From CAVORD01 sp963698535 (GTDB lineage Bacteria > Bacteroidota > Bacteroidia > Bacteroidales > VadinHA17): a DNA stretch of 64,000 nt. A model generated the notes under the pieces. That model saw only the letters and a list, made by a program, of their open reading frames with translations. It was not told the origin of the DNA and did not search any database. The position numbers and the translations under genes are program-made. The stretch spans positions 1,798,001 to 1,862,000 of the forward strand of contig CAVORD010000001.1 in assembly GCA_963698535.1 (NCBI GenBank), given 5' to 3'. This document shows positions 45,413 through 54,284 of this stretch, piece after piece (position 1 is the first letter of the stretch; every line of letters begins with the position of its first letter).

Positions 45413-46750
45413 ATGAACATTACAAGGGAAAACATCGATAACCTTACCGCGGTCCTTACAATTAATATAGTGAAGGCCGATTACGAAGAGAAGGTGGAAA
45501 AGGTACTACGCGACTATCGCAGAAAAGCTTCCATTAAAGGATTCCGTCCGGGTAATGTGCCAATGACCATGGTTAAGAAAATGTTTGGCACATCGGCACT
45601 GGTAGAAGAGATAAATAAATTAGTGTCGGACGGATTATCAGACTATATAACAGCTGAGAAACTCGACATACTGGGCGATCCTATTCCAAAGACCGATCAG
45701 GAAGAGACTCCCGATTTTGAGAAATCCGACGACTTCAATTTCAAATTCGAAATAGGTCTCTCACCTGAAATTGATATTACCCTTTCGAAAAAGAACAAGG
45801 TTACATCTTATAAGATTGATATTGATGATAAGATGATAAACGAACATATAGCAAACCACGCCAGAAGGCACGGGGAGTTTACAAGGGCAGAGACCTCAGA
45901 GGATAAGGACACATTAAAAGGTGACATTAAAGCAGGCGAAGAGACCCAGGGACCAGAAGGCGCCAACGACGTAACACTGTCGGTGGATGTTATCAAGGAT
46001 GAAAAGATCAAAAAGTCATTTGTCGGTAAAAAGGTGGGTGATGTAATTGAATTTGACATAAGGAAAGCATTTCCCAACGACTACGAGATCGCAGGATTAT
46101 TAAAGGTGAAACGGGAAGAGACAGGCGACATTAATGGTAACTATATCTTTACTGTTAAGCAGATAGACCGCTTTAAAAATGCAGCTGTTGACCAGGAATT
46201 ATTCGATAAAGTTTACGGTGAAGGCCTGGTAAAATCGGAGGCTGAATTCAAAAGCAAAGTGGAAGAAGAGATCGGTGCGTCACTTGCAAAGGAGAGCGAA
46301 TACAAGCTTAATCTGGACCTGAGAGACCTGGCTATAAAAAGTATCGCCTTCGGGTTACCCGAGGAGTTCCTTAAGAGATGGCTTAAAAAGGTAAACGAAA
46401 AAGTTTCACCCGAAGAGGTTGAGAAGGAGTTCAACAACTTCAAGGATGACCTCAGATGGCAGCTTATCAGAAACAAGCTGGCCAAGGAGAACGAGATAAG
46501 GATATCACCCGAGGAGATGCAACAAAGAGCCGAGAGCCTTACAAGGTACCAGTTTGCTCAATATGGTCTCTATTATGCCAACGAAGAGCAGATAGCCCAT
46601 TATGCACAGGAGCTGCTCAAGAGGGAAGAAGACGCCAAGAGGATAGCCGATAACCTTCTCGACGAGAAGACTTTTGCAGTTATAAGGGAGATGGTTAAGA
46701 TCGAAGAGAAGAAGATCAAATCGGAAGCCTTCAGCAAACTGTTTGAATGA
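45413..46750 (+). CDS. tig: Trigger factor (ribosome-associated chaperone)
   Basis: A 445-residue chaperone that binds nascent chains at the ribosome exit. The N-terminal ribosome-binding domain carries RKASIKGFRPGNVPMTMVKKMFG at about 36-58 (the GFRPGxxP signature). The middle PPIase-like domain (about 165-255) is diverged from the FKBP consensus, as is usual in Bacteroidota. The C-terminal helical domain (about 270-445) has repeated acidic and basic helices. It is followed by clpP and clpX in the common tig-clpP-clpX order. Confidence 0.94.
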   Translation: MNITRENIDNLTAVLTINIVKADYEEKVEKVLRDYRRKASIKGFRPGNVPMTMVKKMFGTSALVEEINKLVSDGLSDYITAEKLDILGDPIPKTDQEETPDFEKSDDFNFKFEIGLSPEIDITLSKKNKVTSYKIDIDDKMINEHIANHARRHGEFTRAETSEDKDTLKGDIKAGEETQGPEGANDVTLSVDVIKDEKIKKSFVGKKVGDVIEFDIRKAFPNDYEIAGLLKVKREETGDINGNYIFTVKQIDRFKNAAVDQELFDKVYGEGLVKSEAEFKSKVEEEIGASLAKESEYKLNLDLRDLAIKSIAFGLPEEFLKRWLKKVNEKVSPEEVEKEFNNFKDDLRWQLIRNKLAKENEIRISPEEMQQRAESLTRYQFAQYGLYYANEEQIAHYAQELLKREEDAKRIADNLLDEKTFAVIREMVKIEEKKIKSEAFSKLFE

Positions 46751-46786
46751 ACGGCCTCCGGCAACCCCTATTTAAGTTAAATTATT

Positions 46787-46794
46787 TATCTTTG
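46787..46794 (+). promoter_or_regulatory. Candidate -7 promoter box (TATCTTTG) for clpP-clpX
   Basis: Perfect TAnnTTTG match 24 bases upstream of the clpP ATG and 36 after the tig stop. No -33 TTTG at the expected distance. Confidence 0.5.
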
Positions 46795-46818
46795 AGGGTT
46801 AATATTTAAACAGTTACC

Positions 46819-47502
46819 ATGAACGATATAAAGGACTTTAACAAATTCGCTTTGTCGAAAAGAGGTATAAGCAGCATGACCATGCAACGCTACTCCTCTG
46901 CAATTTCAAGTTATATTTCTCCCACAATCATAGAAGAGAGACAGTTGAACATAGCCAGTATGGATGTTTTCAGCCGTTTGATGATGGACAGGATCATTTT
47001 CTTGGGTCTTCCCATAGATGATTATGTAGCTAACATAATACAGGCGCAGCTGCTATATCTTGATTCATCAGATCCGGGGAAAGATATTCAGATCTATTTC
47101 AATACTCCCGGAGGATCGGTACATGCCGGACTGGGGATATACGACACAATGCAGTACATATCGGCCGACATTTCAACAATATGTACAGGCATGGCAGCCT
47201 CAATGGGTGCTGTACTGCTAACCGCCGGCACCAAAGGTAAACGTTCAGCATTGAAGCATAGCAGAATAATGATACACCAGCCTATGGGCGGTGCAGAAGG
47301 ACAGGCATCCGACATTGAGATCATAGCACGCGAAATCTCGAAACTGAAGATGGAGCTGTATCAGATAATCTCTGACCATTCAGGTGTCCCTGTAGAGAAA
47401 GTGGAGAAAGACAGTGATCGTGATTACTGGATGACATCGAATGAAGCCAAGGAATATGGTATGATAGACGAGGTCCTCTTCAGACCAAAAGATAAGAAGT
47501 AA
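46819..47502 (+). CDS. clpP: ATP-dependent Clp protease proteolytic subunit
   Basis: Serine protease subunit forming the ClpP barrel with ClpX or ClpA/C. 227 residues, including about 30 residues before the mature-type core. Catalytic triad: Ser 128 in GMAASMGA, His 153 in MIHQPMGG, Asp 202 in DSDRDYWM. The oligomerisation handle region (GAEGQASDIEIIAREI) is present. clpX starts one base after its stop. Confidence 0.97.
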   Translation: MNDIKDFNKFALSKRGISSMTMQRYSSAISSYISPTIIEERQLNIASMDVFSRLMMDRIIFLGLPIDDYVANIIQAQLLYLDSSDPGKDIQIYFNTPGGSVHAGLGIYDTMQYISADISTICTGMAASMGAVLLTAGTKGKRSALKHSRIMIHQPMGGAEGQASDIEIIAREISKLKMELYQIISDHSGVPVEKVEKDSDRDYWMTSNEAKEYGMIDEVLFRPKDKK

Positions 47503-47503
47503 G

Positions 47504-48718
47504 ATGGATAAATGCTCATTCTGCGGCAGACCAAAGAAAGAGACCAATATACTGGTTGCAGGTCTTGACGGTCATATATGTGATCACTGTATTGATCAGG
47601 CTCACACCATAATGACCGAGGAACTCGGCAGTAAGTCATCATTCAGCATCGAAGGACTTAAACTCCTTAAGCCCAAGGAGATAAAAGAGTTTCTTGACAA
47701 ATATGTCATTGGCCAGGAGTGGGCAAAAAAGACCTTGTCGGTGGCTGTCTACAACCACTACAAGAGACTTACACAAAAAGATACCAAAGACGATGTTGAG
47801 GTTGAAAAGTCGAATATCCTTCTCGTGGGAGAGACAGGGACGGGAAAAACTCTGCTCGCCAGAACAATAGCAAAACTTCTTCATGTACCCTTCACTATTG
47901 TCGATGCAACGGTGCTAACTGAAGCAGGATATGTAGGTGAGGATATTGAAAGTCTTCTTACACGGCTTCTGCAGAATGCAGATTACGATGTAAAGGCAGC
48001 TGAAAAGGGTATTGTATTTATTGACGAACTTGACAAAATAGCCAGAAAAGGAGATAACCCATCCATTACAAGGGATGTATCGGGCGAGGGAGTGCAGCAG
48101 GGGCTTCTCAAGTTACTGGAAGGATCAATAGTAAATGTTCCTCCCCAGGGCGGAAGGAAACATCCCGAGCAGAAGATGATACCTGTCGACACAAAGAATA
48201 TCCTTTTTATCTGTGGCGGAGCGTTTGAAGGTATAGAGAAGAAAATTGCACAGAGACTGAACACAAAGGTTGTGGGTTACGGAGCTGCTTTGTCGAGGGA
48301 GAGAGTCAACAAGGATAATCTGCTTCAGTATGTTGCACCCCAGGATCTGCGGTCATATGGTCTTATCCCGGAGATAATCGGAAGGTTACCGGTACTCACC
48401 CACCTTAATCCTCTCGACAGGAAAGCTTTGAGGGCTATATTGTCGGAACCAAAAAATGCTATCATTAAACAGTATATCAAGCTGTTTGAGATGGATGGTA
48501 TCACCCTTACCTTTGCCGACGAAGTACTTGAGTATATTGTTGACAAAGCTGTCGAGTTCAAACTTGGTGCAAGAGGGCTACGCTCCATTTGTGAAGCAAT
48601 AATGATCGATGCAATGTTCGAGATGCCATCTGATGACGAAAAGGAGTTGGTTGTCTCAATTGAATATGCTGCCAGGAAGCTCGAGAAGATAGACATGAGT
48701 GTACTCCAGGCTTCTTAA
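47504..48718 (+). CDS. clpX: ATP-dependent Clp protease ATP-binding subunit ClpX
   Basis: AAA+ unfoldase for ClpP. 404 residues. The N-terminal C4 zinc-binding domain has Cys 4, 7, 26 and 29; in the AAA+ module Walker A is VGETGTGKTLLA near residues 105-116 and Walker B is VFIDELDKIA near 169-178. The IGF-type ClpP-binding loop lies in the AAA+ domain near NILFICGGAF...EKKIAQRL; I could not place a clean IGF tripeptide by eye. Sensor II region LGARGLRSICEAIM is near 351-364. A strong bidirectional terminator follows. Confidence 0.97.
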   Translation: MDKCSFCGRPKKETNILVAGLDGHICDHCIDQAHTIMTEELGSKSSFSIEGLKLLKPKEIKEFLDKYVIGQEWAKKTLSVAVYNHYKRLTQKDTKDDVEVEKSNILLVGETGTGKTLLARTIAKLLHVPFTIVDATVLTEAGYVGEDIESLLTRLLQNADYDVKAAEKGIVFIDELDKIARKGDNPSITRDVSGEGVQQGLLKLLEGSIVNVPPQGGRKHPEQKMIPVDTKNILFICGGAFEGIEKKIAQRLNTKVVGYGAALSRERVNKDNLLQYVAPQDLRSYGLIPEIIGRLPVLTHLNPLDRKALRAILSEPKNAIIKQYIKLFEMDGITLTFADEVLEYIVDKAVEFKLGARGLRSICEAIMIDAMFEMPSDDEKELVVSIEYAARKLEKIDMSVLQAS

Positions 48719-48738
48719 TAACTTCAATTTGATAAAAT

Positions 48739-48770
48739 AAAAGAGGGCTGCCAGATGGCAGCCCTCTTTT
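48739..48770. terminator. Bidirectional terminator between clpX and the convergent lipoprotein gene
   Basis: AAAAGAGGGCTGCC (48739-48752), loop AGAT, GGCAGCCCTCTTTT (48757-48770): a perfect 14-base stem with T runs on both strands. Confidence 0.92.
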
Positions 48771-48786
48771 ATTAACAACTAACTAA

Positions 48787-49653
48787 TTACCTGACAATCA
48801 TCTTACGATGTCTGAATCTGAGAGTTATCTCCCTTGACTGGTCTCCGCGTGAAACTGTAGCAACAGCGTCGCATTCACCATCGCCATAATCAAGTGTGAA
48901 TGGCTCTACCCCTGAAACCTTTATTTCAACAATACCGCTCACAAAGAAGGCACATACGCGCTTCCAGTGGAGTGCAGTAATGATAGTATTCTGATATCTG
49001 AGTCCTTCATAGTTTGTTCCGTTAACAAATCCTGTTATCAGGCATTCGTCATCCCATGGGTTGTTCGTAGCAAAACCTGCAATGAATTCTCTCTCACGCA
49101 CTGACTCACGAAGAAGTTCTTTCCCGTCGGGAAGGACTAACTTACCGTTTTCAAGAACAATCTTGAATACAACGTTCCCATTATTATTTGGTCCCATATT
49201 CTCAACCGTACGGGTGCCTTCCACTCCTATACCGTTAATAAAGTAGTTTTCAAATGTGACTGTTCTTTTTGATCCTATAACCCTGCGCGGACCTGTAATT
49301 TCAATAATTATCTTTCCTGCTCTGGTTGCACCATAGAAACCACTGCAACCTGCACCATAATCAATTGTAATAACTTTTGGCCACCTTTCTGCATCGGGGA
49401 AATCGATTGTTACAAGGGGACAGCTGTCGGCGAGTACTGTTGAAGAGGACTTTAGTCCAGGTTCATTCATAACAAGATCGAACAGACCTACGGCGATATC
49501 AACAGAATTGTAAATATCTTCATAAACTGCTTCGACCACTGCATCGTCGTCTGCTATATCCAGACTTTTTTGCTCCAGCGGGCTGTTCTTTTCACACGAA
49601 GTAAGGGCGAATAGTGCCACTGCTGCTATTAGTAGAAATCTCTTTGCTTTCAT
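48787..49653 (-). CDS. Lipoprotein of unknown function
   Basis: I do not recognise the family. ATG 49653 (12 codons inside the longest frame) opens a lipoprotein signal MKAKRFLLIAAVALFALTSC (Cys 20), giving 288 residues. After an acidic helical linker (about 25-65), the rest is strand-rich with repeated patterns: VTIDFPDAERWPKVITIDYG, AGKIIIEITGPR, KRTVTFENYFINGIGVEGT, NVVFKIVLENGKLVLPDGK, VEIKVSGVEPFTLDYGDGE. It ends in REITLRFRHRKMIVR. This looks like a single extracytoplasmic beta domain exposed on a lipid anchor. It is convergent with clpX, upstream of nothing on its own strand, and probably monocistronic. Confidence 0.7.
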   Translation of the reverse strand: MKAKRFLLIAAVALFALTSCEKNSPLEQKSLDIADDDAVVEAVYEDIYNSVDIAVGLFDLVMNEPGLKSSSTVLADSCPLVTIDFPDAERWPKVITIDYGAGCSGFYGATRAGKIIIEITGPRRVIGSKRTVTFENYFINGIGVEGTRTVENMGPNNNGNVVFKIVLENGKLVLPDGKELLRESVREREFIAGFATNNPWDDECLITGFVNGTNYEGLRYQNTIITALHWKRVCAFFVSGIVEIKVSGVEPFTLDYGDGECDAVATVSRGDQSREITLRFRHRKMIVR

Positions 49654-49742
49654 GATCTCAAATTTTAATTGGTTATTGTTTCTGTTCACACTCTTATAGA
49701 GACGAAACAGGATGAATGGTTTAAAGGCAGGAGAAAAAAAAG

Positions 49743-50234
49743 TTATTTTTTTCTCTTCCGTCCATAGGTAACATATGAATAACCAGGGGTTTCGGGGTGT
49801 TCCGGCTTGAAATCTTCAGTGCTGATCACATTCCAGTCTGTTCCTGATATCTCAGGAAAGAATGTATCGCCTTCATATTTTGAATGAATCCGTGTAATAA
49901 GCAATCTGTCTGCGAGAGGCAGGAAAAGATTATATATCTCCCCGCCTCCAATTATGAATATTTCGTCGTTCCCGGCGAATCGAAGTGCCTCCTCCATATT
50001 CCCGGCAATAAAATCAGGGCCGGGAATGATCCCTGAGGAACGTGTAAGGACAATATTCTTTCTTCCCTTCAATGGTCTTACCGGCAGCGATTCCCATGTC
50101 TTTCTTCCCATAATAAGAGCATGACCCATTGTGAGTGATTTGAACCGCTTAAGGTCACCTGGCAGGTGCCATGGCATCTTATTATCGTTGCCAATAACAT
50201 TGTTTTCCGAGATTGCGACAATAATGGTGATCAT
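49743..50234 (-). CDS. folA: Dihydrofolate reductase
   Basis: Reduces dihydrofolate to tetrahydrofolate with NADPH, regenerating the cofactor consumed by ThyA. 163 residues. Motifs: ISENNVIGNDNKMPWHLPGD at residues 7-26, the catalytic acidic residue later in the helix PGDLKRFKSLTMG, MGRKTWESL near 41-49, and IIGGGEIYNLFLPLADRLLIT near 93-113. The ATG shares one base with the thyA stop (TAATG), so thyA-folA are translationally coupled. Confidence 0.96.
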   Translation of the reverse strand: MITIIVAISENNVIGNDNKMPWHLPGDLKRFKSLTMGHALIMGRKTWESLPVRPLKGRKNIVLTRSSGIIPGPDFIAGNMEEALRFAGNDEIFIIGGGEIYNLFLPLADRLLITRIHSKYEGDTFFPEISGTDWNVISTEDFKPEHPETPGYSYVTYGRKRKK

Positions 50235-51028
50235 TATACTGATATTTCTCCTTTTATAGGAGGATGTGAGTTGTAGCCTTCTAAAGTAAAATCGTTATAG
50301 GTGAAGCTGAAGATATCTTCTACATCCGGATTTAACTTCATTACAGGCAGTTTGTGAGGTTCCCGGGTAAGCTGTAGTCTAACCTGTTCCAGATGATTAT
50401 TATATATATGTGCATCCCCAAAAGTATGAACAAAATCGCCCGGTTCTAATCCTGTAACCTGTGCGACCATCAGGGTAAGCAGTGAGTAGGAGGCAATATT
50501 AAAAGGCACTCCCAGGAATATATCTGCACTGCGCTGATAAAGCTGACAGGAGAGCTTCCCTCCTGCAACATAAAACTGGAAGAGCAGATGACACGGAGGA
50601 AGGGCCATGTTCTTGATCTCTCCAACATTCCAGGCATTTACAATATGTCTTCTTGAATCGGGATTATTACGAATAGATTCAATAACATCGGATATCTGAT
50701 CTATTTTCTCTCCCTTAGAGTCGGGCCACGACCTCCACTGGTATCCGTATACCGGTCCGAGATCACCGTTTTCATCGGCCCATTCATTCCATATACGTAC
50801 ACCATTATCTTTAAGATAAGCAATATTTGTCTCTCCCTTAAGGAACCATAACAGTTCGTGGATTATCGACTTCAAATGGAGTTTTTTGGTTGTAAGTACC
50901 GGAAAGCCGTCGGAGAGGTTGAATCTCATCTGATAGCCGAATACTCCAATCGTACCTGTTCCGGTACGATCGTTCTTCTGCTCTCCGTTCACCAGAACAT
51001 GATTTAATAGATCGAGGTACTGCCGCAT
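50234..51028 (-). CDS. thyA: Thymidylate synthase
   Basis: Methylates dUMP to dTMP with methylenetetrahydrofolate. 264 residues, the E. coli-type length. Motifs: DRTGTGTIGVFGYQMRF at 20-36; the dUMP/folate region RIWNEWADENGDLGPVYG; catalytic Cys 146 in MALPPCHLLFQFYV; QRSADIFLGVPFNIASYSLL; and the C-terminal PIKGEISV. Followed by folA in the classical pair. No good promoter box was seen in the 184-base gap upstream. Confidence 0.97.
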   Translation of the reverse strand: MRQYLDLLNHVLVNGEQKNDRTGTGTIGVFGYQMRFNLSDGFPVLTTKKLHLKSIIHELLWFLKGETNIAYLKDNGVRIWNEWADENGDLGPVYGYQWRSWPDSKGEKIDQISDVIESIRNNPDSRRHIVNAWNVGEIKNMALPPCHLLFQFYVAGGKLSCQLYQRSADIFLGVPFNIASYSLLTLMVAQVTGLEPGDFVHTFGDAHIYNNHLEQVRLQLTREPHKLPVMKLNPDVEDIFSFTYNDFTLEGYNSHPPIKGEISV

Positions 51029-51212
51029 TTTACAATTCTAATATTCAAACCTTCCTTCTGTTCAGGAATAGTTAATTGTTAACGATCAAAAATGAAGTGC
51101 TGATACAATTTTACTACCATTTTAGACCAATTACAAATCACAATTATCATCAGCCTTAAAGAAGTGATGGTTTCTTTATCCTACCTCCGAACGATTCTGA
51201 CTAAAATAGGAA

Positions 51213-52695
51213 TTACCCTATAATCATTCCAATTATTGTGGCCGACATCAGTGATGCGAGAGTCCCTGCCAGTAGTGCCCGCATCCCGAATCGTGAAAGC
51301 ATTACCCTCTGGTTTGGTGCAAGAGATCCGATGCCTCCGATCTGTATCCCGATAGATGCGAAGTTCGCAAATCCGGCCAGCATGTAAGTTGCCATAATAA
51401 TTGATTTAGCCTCTGCAAAACTTGATGATGCTTTCAGCTGGGCCAGACTAATGTAACCGATAAACTCCGTAAGAATAAGTTTCTCTCCCAGTAATCTTCC
51501 CATGAGGGAAATATCTTCTTTGCAAACCCCTATAAGCCACATTACCGGAGCAAAGAGGTACCCAAGAAGGAACTGGAGTGAGAGTCCTGCATAATTACCG
51601 CCCGTAGCATCGGCAATTACATCGTTTAGATGGGTTATCTGACCCACCTTGCCAAGCAGATAGTTAAAAAAAGCAAGGAAGGCTATAAAGGTCAGCAACA
51701 TAGCTGCGACATTAGCAGCAAGCTTCAGTCCTTCAGTTGTTCCGTTCGATATGGCATCAAGTATATTGCTGCCCACCTTATCGCGGGTTATTTCAATCTG
51801 TTCGTTTATTGGTTGATCCTGTGGTACCAGTATTTTTGAAATTATAACCGCTCCCGGAGCGGCCATTACCGATGCAGCAAGGAGATGTTTGGCAAAAATG
51901 AGTCGCTGGACGGGATCGGCCCCACCAAGGAAGCCAATATAGGCAGCCAGCACACCACCGGCAAGAGTTGCCATCCCCCCGGTCATTACAAGCATTATTT
52001 CCGAAGGATTCATCTTCGGCAGATAGGCCTTTACCATTAGAGGTGATTCCGTTTGTCCCAGAAAAATATTACCTGCCACTGAGAGACTTTCAGCACCGCT
52101 AAGCTTTAGTGACTTGGTCATAAGCCATGCCAGGCCCCACACAATCTTTTGAATTATACCCAGATAAAACAAGCAGGGAGGTAAGGGCACTGAAAAAGAT
52201 AATTGTCGGAAGTATCTGAAAAGCAAAGATCATCCCGAATTTCTCCATATCCATCATAGAGCCGAACAGGAAGATACTCCCCTCCTTGGTGAAGTCGAGG
52301 ATCTTGACAAATATTTTACCAACGAACTCAAAACTGTATCTGACAAATGGTATATAGAGAATGCTTACCGCCAGTGTTAACTGGATCAGTAATCCTGTAA
52401 GAACAACCACCCAGTTGATCTTCTTTCTGTTATTGCTGAATACCCAGGCTATCAGTACTATTACAATCATCCCGAGCAGCCCCCTGAGGAAGGAGGTAAG
52501 ACTGAAGCCCCCTGCACTTGTCAGGTCTACTACGGCACCACCGGTGGCGAGACTCCCCTGCGATGACTGTACAGTATCGGCAACCTCCGTTATCCTGGTG
52601 ATGGTATCACTTGCCGGAATAGTATCACCAGGGGCCACCGACGCCAATGAAGGGACCGACAATGCAAAAAAAAGTAGGGCTACAAAAACTTTCAT
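51213..52695 (-). CDS. Concentrative nucleoside transporter (CNT/NupC family), one frameshift
   Basis: A Na+- or H+-coupled nucleoside importer. The N-terminus has a signal-like segment and an approximately 50-residue extension before the first core helices (GLLGMIVIVLIAWVFSNN; NWVVVLTGLLIQLTLAVSIL). Core signatures: FQILPTIIFFSALTSLL; NIFLGQTESPLMVKAYLPKM (the CNT nucleoside site); NFASIGIQIGGIGSLAPNQR near the C-terminus. The gene is split by one extra base in the A-run at 52166-52169: upstream residues end TSLLV, and the other frame continues YLGIIQKIVWGLAW. Corrected length is about 493 residues, a full-size CNT with extension. Confidence 0.9.
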
Positions 52696-52745
52696 CTGTT
52701 TATATGATTATTTGGTTCGGTTGTTCTGCAATATTATGGAAGGGT

Positions 52746-53357
52746 CTATCCCTGTCCCATTCTTTTTCGTTTTTCCAGTTCGTCACGTATGGCTGCTGCA
52801 TGCTCATAATCTTCTCCTGAGACAGCTTCGTCGAGCATTACTGTTAGCTCTTCAACACTCAGCCCCGCATACTCTCCGCCTGCTTTTCTGTATGGAATTT
52901 TCTCTGCACTTCCGGGTGTATCTTCTTTCTTAGGCTCGTCAATATCGCTGCTTATAACAATTCCAGCCTTTTCAAGTATCTCATCGGTTGTAAAGATGGG
53001 GCACTCAAACCTCAGTGCCAGAGCAACAGCATCGGATGTGCGCGAATCGATCTTTTTCTCTTCACCATCCCTGGTGCAAACCAGTTGGGAATAGAATACT
53101 CCTTCTTCAAGCTTATATATCAGGACCTCCTTAATTTTAATGTCGAAATCTCCTGCCAGGGTATGTATCAGATCGTGCGTCAGTGGTCTTGGCGGGGAGA
53201 GACTCTCCAGCTTAATAACAATGGCCTGAGCTTCAAAGCCGCCTATAATAATAGGTATTCTTCTCTGACCTTCTTCTTCTGCCAGAACAAGAGCATAAGC
53301 CCCGGATTGTGTCTGACTGTAAGAGATCCCTAATACTTTAAGTTTTATTCTGTTCAT
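52746..53357 (-). CDS. Bifunctional nuclease-domain (DUF151) protein with UVR motif
   Basis: 203 residues. The N-terminal 1-140 is a BFN/DUF151 domain: KLKVLGISYSQTQSGAYALV, RRIPIIIGGFEAQAIVIKLE (the IxIGxxEAxAI signature), and DSRTSDAVALALRFECPIF. The C-terminal 165-200 has a UvrB/UvrC-like UVR helix pair (LTVMLDEAVSGEDYEHAAAI, then RDELEKRK). This two-domain form is usual in Bacteroidota. Plant BFN proteins have been reported to degrade RNA and DNA; activity here is untested. A TATATTTG box lies 40 bases upstream. Confidence 0.87.
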   Translation of the reverse strand: MNRIKLKVLGISYSQTQSGAYALVLAEEEGQRRIPIIIGGFEAQAIVIKLESLSPPRPLTHDLIHTLAGDFDIKIKEVLIYKLEEGVFYSQLVCTRDGEEKKIDSRTSDAVALALRFECPIFTTDEILEKAGIVISSDIDEPKKEDTPGSAEKIPYRKAGGEYAGLSVEELTVMLDEAVSGEDYEHAAAIRDELEKRKRMGQG

Positions 53358-53396
53358 CCGGTGGAAAAGGATAGAGCTCTTTCAGATGAGCTTTGA

Positions 53397-53404
53397 CAAA
53401 TATA
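53397..53404 (-). promoter_or_regulatory. Candidate -7 promoter box (TATATTTG) for the DUF151 gene
   Basis: Minus-strand TATATTTG, a perfect TAnnTTTG match about 40 bases before the ATG at 53357. No clear -33 element. Confidence 0.4.
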
Positions 53405-53535
53405 ATTATATTCATATATCAATTCCGGGCAATGAATCATTTTTTATCAATAGTTTATCCCCGAAAAGACTTTATCAATTTCGAAATATTGTGATTATAA
53501 TCTGTTAAATATCAAAATAAAAAAGCCCTCTGTTC

Positions 53536-53565
53536 TTTGTAAATGTTTGGTTTTTTATATCTTTG
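53536..53565 (+). promoter_or_regulatory. Bacteroidota-type promoter for rplU-rpmA
   Basis: TTTG (53536-53539), 18-base spacer, TATCTTTG (53558-53565). Both elements match; the spacing equals that of the tRNA-Leu promoter. The predicted leader is about 75 bases. Confidence 0.75.
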
Positions 53566-53582
53566 CAGTCCGAAAAATAATC

Positions 53583-53626
53583 CTCGGGGGCTCTAAAAGA
53601 GATCTTTAGGGGTCCGCCTCCCGGAG
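53583..53626 (+). promoter_or_regulatory. Structured 5' leader of rplU (candidate ribosomal-protein autoregulatory RNA)
   Basis: In the short leader, CTC-(G)-GGGG/G (53583-53590) pairs with CCTCCCGGAG (53617-53626) as an eight-base-pair stem with a bulge. Inside it CTAAAAGA (53593-53600) pairs with TCTTTAG (53603-53609) with one bulged A. The two helices form a compact nested structure ending 20 bases before the rplU ATG. Leader RNAs that bind their own ribosomal protein are known for L21 operons in other phyla; this one was found by eye only. Confidence 0.5.
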
Positions 53627-53646
53627 TAACTTAATATGATTTAGAG

Positions 53647-54249
53647 ATGTACGCAATTGTTGACATTGCAGGACAGCAGTTCAAGGTAAAAGAGGGTCAG
53701 AAGATCTTTGTTCACAGGCTTGATGCCGAAGAGGGAGCTGAAGTTGAATTTGAGAAGGTACTTCTTATTGACAACGAAGGTAAGATAACCATAGGCGAAC
53801 CTAACATCAAGGACGCTGCTGTTGAAGGTAAAATTATTGCTCATGTAAGAGGCGATAAGGTTATTGTTTTCAAGAAGAAAAGAAGAAAAGGTTACCAGAA
53901 GCGTAGCGGTCACAGACAGGATTTTTCTCAGATTGAAATCGTTACTATTAACGAGAAGTTTTCTCCAAAGAAAACTGAAAAGAAAGAGAAAAAAGCTGAA
54001 CCAGTAGCCGAGGCGGTTGTTGAGGCACCGGTTAAAAAGGCACCTCAGGCAAAAAAAGAGGTAGCTGAGAAGAAAGAAGCCAAGCCAAAGGCAGCAGCTA
54101 AGGCAGCACCAAAAGCACCAGCTAAAGCAGCAACTAAAGCAGCACCAAAAGCAGCACCAAAAGCAGCAGCTAAAACAGCCGCCAAGAGTACCGCAAAGAA
54201 AGCTGAACCTAAGAGCAGTGCAACAAAGCCTAAAAGCAAAAAGGCTTAA
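53647..54249 (+). CDS. rplU: 50S ribosomal protein L21 with long Lys/Ala/Pro-rich C-terminal extension
   Basis: Residues 1-104 are ordinary L21: MYAIVDIAGQQFKVKEGQ, EVEFEKVLLIDNEGKITIG, HVRGDKVIVFKKKRRKGYQ, and GHRQDFSQIEIVTI, which binds 23S rRNA. Standard L21 ends about there. This protein continues for about 96 residues of low-complexity Lys, Ala, Pro and Glu (AKPKAAAKAAPKAPAKAAT and similar units), giving 200 in all. The tail resembles the AKP repeats of histone H1-like proteins and is probably disordered and basic. It is in frame and followed by rpmA after 35 bases, so it is not a read-through artefact. Confidence 0.95.
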   Translation: MYAIVDIAGQQFKVKEGQKIFVHRLDAEEGAEVEFEKVLLIDNEGKITIGEPNIKDAAVEGKIIAHVRGDKVIVFKKKRRKGYQKRSGHRQDFSQIEIVTINEKFSPKKTEKKEKKAEPVAEAVVEAPVKKAPQAKKEVAEKKEAKPKAAAKAAPKAPAKAATKAAPKAAPKAAAKTAAKSTAKKAEPKSSATKPKSKKA

Positions 54250-54284
54250 TAATTAAGTAAATCCACAAATAAAAATATTGAACC

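Noticed and set aside
54045..54239. Ala/Leu-rich minus-strand open frame over the rplU tail
   Set aside because: It is the complement of the repetitive Lys/Ala/Pro tail and has no promoter or homologous pattern.
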